Positions 21,272 through 31,600 of a stretch of DNA of 64,000 nucleotides are shown here, one piece after another. The stretch comes from Pseudomonas sp. A34-9 (GTDB lineage Bacteria; Pseudomonadota; Gammaproteobacteria; Pseudomonadales; Pseudomonadaceae). A program made the position numbers and the translations under genes. The stretch is taken from NCBI RefSeq assembly GCF_029543085.1, contig NZ_CP119967.1:3312501-3376500 (forward strand). The letters run 5' to 3'. The stretch's first letter is position 1, and the number at the start of each line of letters is the position of its first letter. A model generated the notes under the pieces. That model made no database searches, was not told the origin of the DNA, and was given only the letters and a program-made list of their open reading frames with translations.

Positions 21272-22576
21272 ATGGATCTCAAGCAAAGCCTGACAAAACG
21301 GATCGTGATCGTGTTTGCGTTGATGAGCGCGCTCGTCGCCGGTGTGTTTGCAGCGGGAATCGTCGCGACCGTGCATGTGGTGGAACGCAAGTTGACCACC
21401 ACCACGCTGAGCGGCGGCCTGCACCGCTTATTGGCGATGGACGACATCAGCCTCTGGAGCCACACGCCGGAAAAAAGCGAATTGTTTTTTTTCGAGGGCG
21501 GCCAGGGGCCGTTGGCGCTGACCCGGCAACTGGCGGCGCTGCCCTTGGGCTTTCAGGAAATCAAATTCCACGGTGATGCCTTCTACGCCATGGTCGAAGC
21601 CGTCGGCGGGCGCAAATACGTGCTGCTGCGCGATCAGGAAAGCCTCGAACAGCGCGAGCATCTGCTGTTTATCGTGGTGATTGTCGGGTTCATCCTCAGC
21701 GTGATTCTGGCGATTGTTCTGGGCCGCTTGCTGGCACGACGGGTCATGGCGCCGGTGATTCGTCTGGCCCGACAGGTGCGCCATCGCGATCAACTCATTG
21801 AGGTGGCGCCGCCATTGCACCCTGATTACGCCGCCGATGAAGTCGGTGAGTTGGCGCTGTCGTTCGATCAGACGCTTGGACGCCTGCGTGCTACCTTGAG
21901 CCGCGAAAAACTTTTCACCAGCGACGTCAGCCATGAACTGCGCACGCCGTTGATGGTGCTGACGACGTCCTGCGAGTTGCTGTTGGCCAATCCGTCGCTC
22001 GATCCCCGCTCTACGGCGCAAGTCAGCCGGATTGCCCGGGCCAGCCACGAGATGCGCCAATTGGTCGAAACCTTTCTGATGCTGGCGCGCAAGCCTGAAG
22101 AAGTCCGCGTGCAGTCCACGTGCACCCTGAAGGAAATCGCCGATGCCCAGGTTGAAGTCTGGGGGCGATTGATCGGCGAAAAAGGTCTGGAGTTTATCTA
22201 CGATCCGCAATACGTCGGCGTGGCGCGCTTCAATCTGACCTTTCTGCAGTCAGTGATGGGCAACCTGTTGCGCAACGCCTGGCATTACACCGACCACGGT
22301 TTTGTGCGACTGACTGTGCAGGAAAACAGCTTCGTGGTCGAAGACAGCGGCATCGGTATCCCGGAAGAACAGCGCCATGCGATGTTCCAGCCCTTCGTGC
22401 GCGGTGACGAACAGCGCGGAGAAGGACTCGGTTTGGGGCTTTCGCTGGTGCAGCGGATCTGCAGCCAGCAACACTGGCAGGTGCAGCTCACCCCCCGTGA
22501 ACCCAATGGCTGTCGTTTCACGGTGACGCTGATTCAGGAGGAGGGCGGACAGCCACGCGGATTGCCGGCGGCCTGA
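21272..22576 (+). CDS. Orphan membrane sensor histidine kinase
   Basis: A 434-residue two-component kinase. It has a first membrane segment at residues 10-32 and a periplasmic sensor loop of about 105 residues ending KYVLLRDQES. The second membrane segment is near 135-157, followed by a HAMP linker. The H box is SDVSHELRTP (phosphorylated His about 221), the N box NLLRNAWHYT, and the G boxes DSGIGIPEEQ and GLGLGLSLVQ. The ATG at 21272 is chosen because it places the membrane segment near the N-terminus; an open frame extends 35 codons upstream. No response-regulator gene adjoins it. It is divergent from the Ais-like/ArnT genes, so it may sense envelope stress or cationic peptides (inference). 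Its end overlaps pqiC by about 40 bp. Confidence 0.88.
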   Translation: MDLKQSLTKRIVIVFALMSALVAGVFAAGIVATVHVVERKLTTTTLSGGLHRLLAMDDISLWSHTPEKSELFFFEGGQGPLALTRQLAALPLGFQEIKFHGDAFYAMVEAVGGRKYVLLRDQESLEQREHLLFIVVIVGFILSVILAIVLGRLLARRVMAPVIRLARQVRHRDQLIEVAPPLHPDYAADEVGELALSFDQTLGRLRATLSREKLFTSDVSHELRTPLMVLTTSCELLLANPSLDPRSTAQVSRIARASHEMRQLVETFLMLARKPEEVRVQSTCTLKEIADAQVEVWGRLIGEKGLEFIYDPQYVGVARFNLTFLQSVMGNLLRNAWHYTDHGFVRLTVQENSFVVEDSGIGIPEEQRHAMFQPFVRGDEQRGEGLGLGLSLVQRICSQQHWQVQLTPREPNGCRFTVTLIQEEGGQPRGLPAA

Positions 22577-23085
22577 CTGATCAGCGCAGCCAGGCGTTTG
22601 ACGTTGTTCTGCTGGGCGTTGACCAGTTCATCGATGCTCGGACCCGAGGGGGTTTGCAAGATCGAGCGGCAGGTCAGCAGGCCACTATCGGTCGCCCCTG
22701 ATGGACGCAGGCGCCATTTGGCGTCGATCAAGGCGTATTGACCCGGAAGCGAATCGAAGCGCTGCACCTCGATGCGTACCGAGGTAGTGCCCTGGCCGCC
22801 GGTATTGCTCAATTGATCGCTCAGCGCACCGCGCAGCTCATCGGCAAGTGTCGCGCCCCACCAATCGGTTTCCAGAATCGCCAGGCCGCTGCTGCCTTGG
22901 CGGATGACGATTTGCGCACGGTCGACCTGTGGCGGAACACTGAGGGCTTCGATCGGAATCTGCGCGCCGGCGCCCTTACTGCTCAGTTGCACCGGGGTCA
23001 GCGTGTGAAAGCTGATCGGGTCGCTGCGGCACGCGCCCAGCAACATGAAGGCAGCGAGCACGGTGATCTTCAGCGGTAAAGCCAT
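22534..23085 (-). CDS. pqiC: PqiC-like outer-membrane lipoprotein
   Basis: A 183-residue lipoprotein of the ABC-type transport auxiliary family (PqiC/YmbA). The signal peptide ends in the lipobox LLGAC with the acylated Cys near residue 19. It is the outer-membrane partner of the MCE protein PqiB in intermembrane lipid transport. The gene follows pqiB by 16 bp on the same strand, and its 3' end overlaps that of the convergent sensor kinase. Confidence 0.85.
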   Translation of the reverse strand: MALPLKITVLAAFMLLGACRSDPISFHTLTPVQLSSKGAGAQIPIEALSVPPQVDRAQIVIRQGSSGLAILETDWWGATLADELRGALSDQLSNTGGQGTTSVRIEVQRFDSLPGQYALIDAKWRLRPSGATDSGLLTCRSILQTPSGPSIDELVNAQQNNVKRLAALISQAAGNPRGCPPSS

Positions 23086-23101
23086 GGGTTAGCTCCTGTG
23101 C

Positions 23102-24757
23102 TCAATTGCGTGGCGGTCCTTTCAGATCCAGTGGCGCGGCGTTATCGGGGCGACCGCGGATCAGCGACTCAGGATGCCGGCCCAGGTAATCCGACAGCTC
23201 ACGCAGAGAACGCGACATGCGCCCGAGTTCATCGAGGGTTTCCGTGAGTTTTTCGCGTTGCGGCGAATCTTCGGCCAGGGTCGAACTGGCGGACTGCAAG
23301 GTCTTGCTGACGTCGGCGAGGGTGCTCTGCACACCCGGCAGGGTCTTGGCGTTGAACTGGGTCAGGCCTTTGCGCAGCTCGATCAGATTGCTGTCGAGGT
23401 TGTTGGCGATGCGATCAACCGGCAGCTTGTTGAGCTTGTCGACCACGGCTTCGAGTTTTTCCTGCAGTTGTTCGAGGCTGCCAGGCACGGTCGGGAGAAC
23501 CACCGGGCGAGCGGTCGGATCGAACGCGACTTTCTCCGCTTTCGGGAAGAAGTCCAGTGCCACGTACAACTGGCCGGTCAGCAGGTTGCCACTGCGCGCC
23601 TGGGCACGCAGGCCATTATCGATGAAGGTGCCCAGCAGGCGGATGCCGGCGGCTTCGTCGTTGGGGTCGTGCTTGAATTCGGTGAGCATTTTTTTGTAGG
23701 CCTGACCGAGACGCTGCGGGTAAATGACGATGCCGACGTTAAGCGGGAAGGTGCGTTTTTTTGCATCGAAATCCAGGTTGATGCCCACGACTCGACCGAT
23801 TTCCATACCGAGGAACTCGACCGGCGCATCGACCTTGAGTCCGCGCAGTGACTGTTCGAAACGCAACACCATGTATTGCGCCTTGCCATTCGGTGGGGCG
23901 AGGGCGCTCTGCTGGTCGGCGAACAGTTCGAAATCCTTGTCGTCGGCGGCGGCCACATCGTTGGGACTGTAATCCGGAGCACGGAACGCAATACCGCCCA
24001 CCAGCAGGGTCGACAGCGATTCGGTCTTCACGGCAAAGCCATTGGCACCGACATTGATGTCGATGCCGCTGGCATTCCAGAAGCGGGTGTTTTCGGTGAC
24101 GAACGCGTCGTTCGGCGCGTGAATGAACACCTCGATATCGACCCCTTTGCCTTCGGGGTTGAGGGTGTAAGTGACGACCTGGCCGACCGGAATCTTGCGG
24201 TAATAAACCGGCGAACCGATGTCCAGTGAGCCGAGATCCGGCGCGTGTAGCATGAAGCGCTTGCCGGGTTCGCCATAGGTGATCGGCGGAGGATTTTCCA
24301 GACCCTTGAAGTTCTTTGAGCGGCCATTGGACTGGCCGACGTCGGCGCCGATGTAGTCACCGGATAGCAGGGTGTCGATACCCGAAACGCCGCCGGCGCC
24401 AATGCGCGGGCGCACCACCCAGAACTGTGAATCTTCGCGGGTAAAGGTTTCCGCCTGTTTGGACAGTTTGATGGTGGCGTCGACGCTTTTCTGGTCGCCA
24501 CTCAACTCGACATCCGTCACTTGACCGATGACCACATTGCGATATTTGACTTCGGTCTTGTTGGCCGTCAGGCCGCTGCCGGTCTTGAAGTTGACGATGA
24601 TCGCCGGGCCTTCCTGCATCAGGTTGTGCACCACCAGCGAAATGCCTACCAACACCGCCACGATCGGTACGATCCAGACGAGTGAAATGCCGAACCGGTG
24701 GGTTTTGACGGGGGCTTGGCCTGGCGCTCGTGGCTCGTCGGCGGCTGACGACTTCAT
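23102..24757 (-). CDS. pqiB: PqiB-like MCE-domain intermembrane transport protein
   Basis: A 551-residue protein with one N-terminal membrane anchor (about residues 25-47). Three MCE domains follow, the first beginning at about residue 50 (GSGLTANKTEVKYRNVVIG), and then a C-terminal alpha-helical region rich in heptad-like leucines, as in PqiB. It forms a hollow needle that carries lipids across the periplasm. The start MKSSAADE at 24757 has GAGGAGG at the right distance; an upstream in-frame start at 24784 lacks this. The usual pqiA genes are absent: upstream is only a repeat and an unrelated operon. Confidence 0.88.
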   Translation of the reverse strand: MKSSAADEPRAPGQAPVKTHRFGISLVWIVPIVAVLVGISLVVHNLMQEGPAIIVNFKTGSGLTANKTEVKYRNVVIGQVTDVELSGDQKSVDATIKLSKQAETFTREDSQFWVVRPRIGAGGVSGIDTLLSGDYIGADVGQSNGRSKNFKGLENPPPITYGEPGKRFMLHAPDLGSLDIGSPVYYRKIPVGQVVTYTLNPEGKGVDIEVFIHAPNDAFVTENTRFWNASGIDINVGANGFAVKTESLSTLLVGGIAFRAPDYSPNDVAAADDKDFELFADQQSALAPPNGKAQYMVLRFEQSLRGLKVDAPVEFLGMEIGRVVGINLDFDAKKRTFPLNVGIVIYPQRLGQAYKKMLTEFKHDPNDEAAGIRLLGTFIDNGLRAQARSGNLLTGQLYVALDFFPKAEKVAFDPTARPVVLPTVPGSLEQLQEKLEAVVDKLNKLPVDRIANNLDSNLIELRKGLTQFNAKTLPGVQSTLADVSKTLQSASSTLAEDSPQREKLTETLDELGRMSRSLRELSDYLGRHPESLIRGRPDNAAPLDLKGPPRN

Positions 24758-24871
24758 CCATGTCCTCCTCGATTGAATGGGCACTGAGCGTCAGGAACGC
24801 AAAAGCACCCCATCAATATAGAAGTGCTTGGCGATAGAGCAAATTCTCGGAGGATGTGAGCCCTTGCCCGT

Positions 24872-24976
24872 TGATCGTTCCCACGCTCTGCGTGGGAATG
24901 CAGCCCGTGACGCTCCGCGTCACTGGACGCAGAGCGCCCCTTGAGGCGTTCCTTTGCTGCGTGTGGGAACGATCAG
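24872..24976. repeat. Composite palindromic intergenic repeat
   Basis: About 105 bp built from nested inverted repeats: TTCCCACGC-TCT-GCGTGGGAA (24878-24898), GTGACGC-TCC-GCGTCAC (24907-24923) and GGACGCAGAGCGCCCC. The end, GCGTGTGGGAACGATC, mirrors the start GATCGTTCCCACGC. It shares its core with the repeat at 1344-1389. It lies between pqiB and the oxidoreductase gene and probably belongs to a dispersed, transposase-mobilised REP-like family. Confidence 0.8.
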
Positions 24977-25004
24977 ATTGAGCTGTCAGTGCGGTTTTGC
25001 GCTG

Positions 25005-27550
<2,546 letters not shown>

Positions 27551-28909
27551 TTAGACGCTCAGCATCAGGAACTCACGCTCCCACGAGCTGATCACGCGCT
27601 TGAAGTTTTCATGCTCGGCACGCTTCACCGCGACATAGCCACGGACGAATTTGTCGCCGAGGTATTGCGCAACGGCCTCGCACTCTTCCATCTGCGTCAG
27701 CGCTTCTTCGATGGTGATCGGCAAACGCAGGTTGCGACGCTCGTAAGCGCGGCCCTGGACCGCAGCGCTCGGCTCGATGCCTTCGACCATGCCGATGTAA
27801 CCACAGAGCAGGCTCGCGGCAATCGCCAGGTACGGGTTGGCATCGGCGCCCGGCAAGCGGTTTTCCACGCGCATGGCTTCGGGACTTGAGGTCGGCACAC
27901 GCAAACCCACGGTGCGGTTTTCTTCGCCCCATTCGACGTTGACCGGCGCCGAAGTGTCCGGCAGGAAGCGGCGGAACGAGTTGACGTTCGGCGCGAACAT
28001 CGGCAGCACTTTCGGGATGTACTTCTGCAAACCGCCGATGTAATGCAGGAACAGTTCGCTCATCTGCCCGTCAGCGTTGGCGAAGATCGGCTTGCCGGTA
28101 GCGATGTCCACCACGCTCTGGTGAATGTGCATGGCGCTGCCCGGCTCATCGCCGATTGGCTTGGCCATAAAGGTCGCGGCGACGTTGTGCTTGAGTGCGG
28201 CCTCACGCATGGTGCGTTTGAACACGGTGATCTGGTCGGCCAGATCCAGTGCGTCGCCGTGACGGAAGTTGATTTCCATCTGCGCCGGACCGTCTTCGTG
28301 GATCAGCGTGTCGAGGTCCAGACCTTGCAGTTCGCACCAGTCGTAAACGTCTTCGAACAGTGGATCGAATTCGTTGGCGGCATCGATGGAGAACGACTGA
28401 CGACCGCTTTCAGCACGGCCCGAGCGGCCCAGCGGCGCTTTGAGTGGCAAGTCCGGGTCTTCGCAGCGTTGGGTCAGGTAGAACTCCATTTCTGGCGCCA
28501 CAATCGGCTTCCAGCCTTTGTCGGTGTACAGCTGCAAGACTTTTTTCAGCACGTTGCGCGGCGACAGTTCGATCGGGTTGCCGAACTTGTCGAAGGTGTC
28601 GTGGATGACGATGGCGGTCGGTTCGATCGCCCATGGAATCACGTAGACCGCGTCAGCCACTGGCTTGCAGACCATGTCGATGTCGGCTGGATCGAGCAGG
28701 TCGTAGTAGATGTCGTCGTCGACAAAATCCCCGGTTACCGTTTGCAGCAGCACACTTTCCGGCAGGCGCATGCCTCGCTCATGCAGGAACTTGTTGGTCG
28801 GTGCGATCTTGCCGCGGGCAATGCCGGTCAGGTCGCTGACCACACATTCGACTTCGGTAATCTTGTGATCTTTCAGCCACGTGAACAGCTGATCGAAAGG
28901 GGCATTCAT
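27551..28909 (-). CDS. Glutamine synthetase family protein, gamma-glutamylpolyamine synthetase-like
   Basis: A 452-residue type-I glutamine-synthetase fold. The N-terminal beta-grasp contains ECVVSDLTGIARGK. The catalytic domain has the metal-binding QMEINFRHGDALDLAD near residue 210, the ATP-region SAMHIHQSV (about 255) and NSFRRFLPDTSAPVNVEWGEENRTVGLR (about 318-345). PuuA/SpuI enzymes of this class join glutamate to putrescine or another polyamine with ATP, starting the gamma-glutamyl route. The start at 28909 has GAGGT upstream; the open frame extends 36 codons further without support. It forms a locus with the PuuB-like oxidase and the PotF-like protein. Confidence 0.88.
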   Translation of the reverse strand: MNAPFDQLFTWLKDHKITEVECVVSDLTGIARGKIAPTNKFLHERGMRLPESVLLQTVTGDFVDDDIYYDLLDPADIDMVCKPVADAVYVIPWAIEPTAIVIHDTFDKFGNPIELSPRNVLKKVLQLYTDKGWKPIVAPEMEFYLTQRCEDPDLPLKAPLGRSGRAESGRQSFSIDAANEFDPLFEDVYDWCELQGLDLDTLIHEDGPAQMEINFRHGDALDLADQITVFKRTMREAALKHNVAATFMAKPIGDEPGSAMHIHQSVVDIATGKPIFANADGQMSELFLHYIGGLQKYIPKVLPMFAPNVNSFRRFLPDTSAPVNVEWGEENRTVGLRVPTSSPEAMRVENRLPGADANPYLAIAASLLCGYIGMVEGIEPSAAVQGRAYERRNLRLPITIEEALTQMEECEAVAQYLGDKFVRGYVAVKRAEHENFKRVISSWEREFLMLSV

Positions 28910-29071
28910 AGAGACCTCGTTATTGGTTTTATAGACGCCGGGGAGGGCGGGTTTCATCTTCCGCCCCTTCCCCTGTGGCGCGTTGACGACTATCTTGGGC
29001 GAGCCTTGCAGTTCCATCTATCCACTTTAAGCAGCACCAAAGCGCACCAAAAGAGTGCGCAAGGTCACCCC

Positions 29072-29971
29072 ATGACAACGTGCAATTCGCTCCAGGTTCA
29101 AGCGTTCAACACCGCCGATGTGGCCGAGCAAGTCCGCGCCACACCGGGCTGGGTCCAGCATTACCAACAGATGTCGCCGGGCCATTTCGCCGGGCAGATC
29201 CGCTATCTGGATCTGCAGGGTGTCGAGGTCTATGAAGAGCAGATGAACACCCGCGTCGAGCAAAATTTCAGCGCGCCGTCCGGTGCCCTAGCGTTCTGTT
29301 TTGATCGCAGCGACAACGCGCTGTACCTGCTCAATGAAGAGAGCCGCAACATCTGGATCACTCCGGAGAACTATCAGGAAATCGCCGTGGTGTTCGGTCC
29401 GGAGTTTGTCCGTCAGCACGGTCTGAATGTGGCGAAACTCGAAGGGTTGTTCATGACGCAACTCAATTGCGGGCAGAACGCCTTATTCAGTCGCTGGTTA
29501 AGCTCGACTCTTACGAAGTTGTCGCAAGCTGTTGATCCTCTTGATAAAGATTCGCTGACCCAGCAGCTGCTGGAAGACTGCCTGTTCATTCTCGACAACG
29601 CTCACACCAGCCTCGATCGCGGAGGCTTACAACGGCGCAGCGAAGAACGGATGATCATGAAACGGGTAGGGGAGTGGGCGGCGGATTCGCCGGAAGACAC
29701 CGTCAATCTGCTCGAGTTGGCACACGTAGCGGGAGTGCCGTTGCGCCAATTGCAGCAGGCATTCAAGGCCTACACCGGAATGACACCCAGTCACTGGCTG
29801 CGCCTGCGCCGGTTGAACAGCGCACACCGCGAATTGCTCAAGCGCCGGCCCACGGAAACCACCGTCGCCGAGGTGGCGATGCACTGGTCGTTCTGGCATC
29901 TGGGGCGGTTTTCCAACAGTTATCGGGCGCTGTTCAAAGAGTTGCCGAGCGAGACCTTGAAGCGCTCATGA
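29072..29971 (+). CDS. AraC-family transcriptional regulator
   Basis: A 299-residue regulator with an N-terminal sensor domain (about 1-190) and a C-terminal double helix-turn-helix (about 195-299). The latter includes LAHVAGVPLRQLQQAFKAYTGMTPSHWLRLRRLN and VAEVAMHWSFWHLGRFSNSYRALF. The ATG at 29072 follows the sequence GTGCGCAAGG. A long in-frame extension upstream is antisense to the ligase gene and is not real. Divergent from the polyamine genes, it is probably their regulator (inference). Confidence 0.88.
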   Translation: MTTCNSLQVQAFNTADVAEQVRATPGWVQHYQQMSPGHFAGQIRYLDLQGVEVYEEQMNTRVEQNFSAPSGALAFCFDRSDNALYLLNEESRNIWITPENYQEIAVVFGPEFVRQHGLNVAKLEGLFMTQLNCGQNALFSRWLSSTLTKLSQAVDPLDKDSLTQQLLEDCLFILDNAHTSLDRGGLQRRSEERMIMKRVGEWAADSPEDTVNLLELAHVAGVPLRQLQQAFKAYTGMTPSHWLRLRRLNSAHRELLKRRPTETTVAEVAMHWSFWHLGRFSNSYRALFKELPSETLKRS

Positions 29972-30013
29972 AAGGCGTGGCGGTTAAAAAGGCTTTGTGT
30001 CGTCGCTCAAGTT

Positions 30014-30033
30014 AAATAGAATCACTCTCATTT
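30014..30033 (+). promoter_or_regulatory. Fur box upstream of the FecI-type sigma gene
   Basis: The stretch AATAGAATCACTCTCATTT, read on the other strand, gives AAATGAGAGTGATTCTATT. That is one step from the Pseudomonas iron-starvation sigma consensus AATGAGAATGATTCTCATT. It lies 30-45 bp before the start of the sigma gene, where Fur repression of a FecI promoter is expected. Confidence 0.8.
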
Positions 30034-30061
30034 GAAACTGACTTCGCGCAGGACTCTTGAG

Positions 30062-30574
30062 ATGACTGAAGCAGCGACGCCATCGCCGCAGCACCTGCAC
30101 GAACTGTATCGCGATCACCGAGGCTGGCTGGAAACCTGGTTGCGGCGGCGCATGGGCAACGCGTGGGATGCGGCTGACCTGAGTCAGGACACCTTCTTGC
30201 GCGTACTGTGCAGCGCGCAACCGATCGCCGAGATGCGCGAGCCGCGCGCGTACTTGCTGACCGTGGGCAAACGCCTGCTGAGCAACTTCTACACCCGCCG
30301 CAGTCTGGAAAAAGCCTACCTCGAAGCCCTCGCGCAATTGCCCGAGGAGTGCGTGCCTTCGCCTGAACAGCGCTGGTTGCTGCTGGAAACCCTGCAAGCG
30401 CTGGACGAGTTGCTTGATGGTTTGCCCCGAGCAGTGCGCCGGGCGTTTTTATGGAGTCAGCTTGAAGGCCTTGGTTACCGCGAAATCGCCGAGCGCTTGC
30501 AAGTCTCAGAACGCACAATAAAACGTTATATGGCGCAGGCTTACGAGCATTGCTTGATGTTGGATCTAGCATGA
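30062..30574 (+). CDS. ECF sigma factor, FecI family (iron starvation)
   Basis: A 170-residue extracytoplasmic-function sigma factor. Region 2 (about 15-80) includes WDAADLSQDTFLRVL, and region 4 (about 110-165) ends in the helix-turn-helix EGLGYREIAERLQVSERTIKRYM. It directs RNA polymerase to the TonB receptor gene when the siderophore signal arrives. The start at 30062 is preferred over an in-frame ATG 10 codons upstream because the upstream codons overlap the Fur box. It overlaps fecR by 4 bp. Confidence 0.92.
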   Translation: MTEAATPSPQHLHELYRDHRGWLETWLRRRMGNAWDAADLSQDTFLRVLCSAQPIAEMREPRAYLLTVGKRLLSNFYTRRSLEKAYLEALAQLPEECVPSPEQRWLLLETLQALDELLDGLPRAVRRAFLWSQLEGLGYREIAERLQVSERTIKRYMAQAYEHCLMLDLA

Positions 30575-31533
30575 ACGTCGCGCCCGACGCAGAAGTGCGC
30601 GAAGTGGCACGCGCCGCCGCGCAATGGCTTGCGCTGCTTGAATCGGGCGATGCCACGGATGATGATCACGCGCGGCTGCAGCACTGGCGTAACAGTGACA
30701 GCCGTCACGAGAACGCCTGGCAGAAAATTCAACTGCTGCGCCAACGCTTTTCCGACGTTCCAGCCGCGCTGGCCATGGCCACGCTGGATCGTCCCGATCT
30801 GGCACGGCGCGCCGCACTGAAACGTGCACTCGGTTTGGCCGCACTGGTGCCAGCAGCGTGGCTGATCAGTCGACAATTGCCGATGGATGCATGGCGTGCT
30901 GACCTGCAGACCAGCACCGGGGAGCGCCAGCGTTTGCCGTTGGCCGATGGCAGTTCGTTGCAACTCAACACCGCCAGCGCGGTGAATGTCGATCTGCCGG
31001 CACGGCAATTGACGCTGATACGTGGCGAGATAGCGCTGAACGTTCCGGGCCGTTCGGCGCTGACGATCAACGCGCCTTACGGGCGAATCATCGTCAGTCG
31101 CAGCGAGGTGTGCGTGCGTCTCAATGAGCGTGACTGCAATGTTTCGGTCGTCAGCGGCACGGTGCAGTTGCAGCCGTTGCACGGGCCAGCATTGGTATTG
31201 AATCAAGGACAGCAAGTCAGCCTGCAAGCGTCTGGCGCAGGTTTCGTCAAAGCATTCGATGCGTTGATGCCGGGCTGGCGCGACGGTGTGTTGATGGCGC
31301 AGAACCAGGCGCTGGGGGACTTCTTGCGCGAGTTGAGTCGCTACCGTTCGGGACTGTTGCGCTGGGATCCGGCCCTGGAAGCGCTGCGCATCACCGGCAG
31401 TTTCCGCCTCGACAATACCGATCAAATCCTCGCACTGCTCGCGGCGAGCCTGCCGATAGACGTTCATACGCGAACGCGGTTCTGGGTGTCTCTCACGCCT
31501 CGAAACATTCTTCCCTCAGAAAAAACTGGCTGA
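30571..31533 (+). CDS. FecR-family anti-sigma/sigma regulator
   Basis: A 320-residue inner-membrane regulator. The N-terminal cytoplasmic DUF4880-like helical part contains AAAQWLALLESGDATDDD and LQHWRNSDSRHENAWQ. One membrane segment lies near 90-105 (LGLAALVPAAWLISRQ), and a periplasmic FecR domain with TSTGERQRLPLADGSSLQLN follows. It receives the signal from the receptor's N-terminal domain and controls the sigma factor. The gene begins inside the stop codon of the sigma gene (ATGA), and the TonB receptor follows 67 bp later. Confidence 0.92.
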   Translation: MNVAPDAEVREVARAAAQWLALLESGDATDDDHARLQHWRNSDSRHENAWQKIQLLRQRFSDVPAALAMATLDRPDLARRAALKRALGLAALVPAAWLISRQLPMDAWRADLQTSTGERQRLPLADGSSLQLNTASAVNVDLPARQLTLIRGEIALNVPGRSALTINAPYGRIIVSRSEVCVRLNERDCNVSVVSGTVQLQPLHGPALVLNQGQQVSLQASGAGFVKAFDALMPGWRDGVLMAQNQALGDFLRELSRYRSGLLRWDPALEALRITGSFRLDNTDQILALLAASLPIDVHTRTRFWVSLTPRNILPSEKTG

Positions 31534-31600
31534 AGCCTGTCCCTTTTTTTCGCCTCGCTGGTCATTCCAGGCAAGTGAACAAAATCGAGAGCTTCTTCCA

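Noticed and set aside
28043..29071. Long N-terminal extension of the AraC regulator
   Set aside because: It is antisense to the glutamine-synthetase-like gene; the regulator domain starts normally at 29072.
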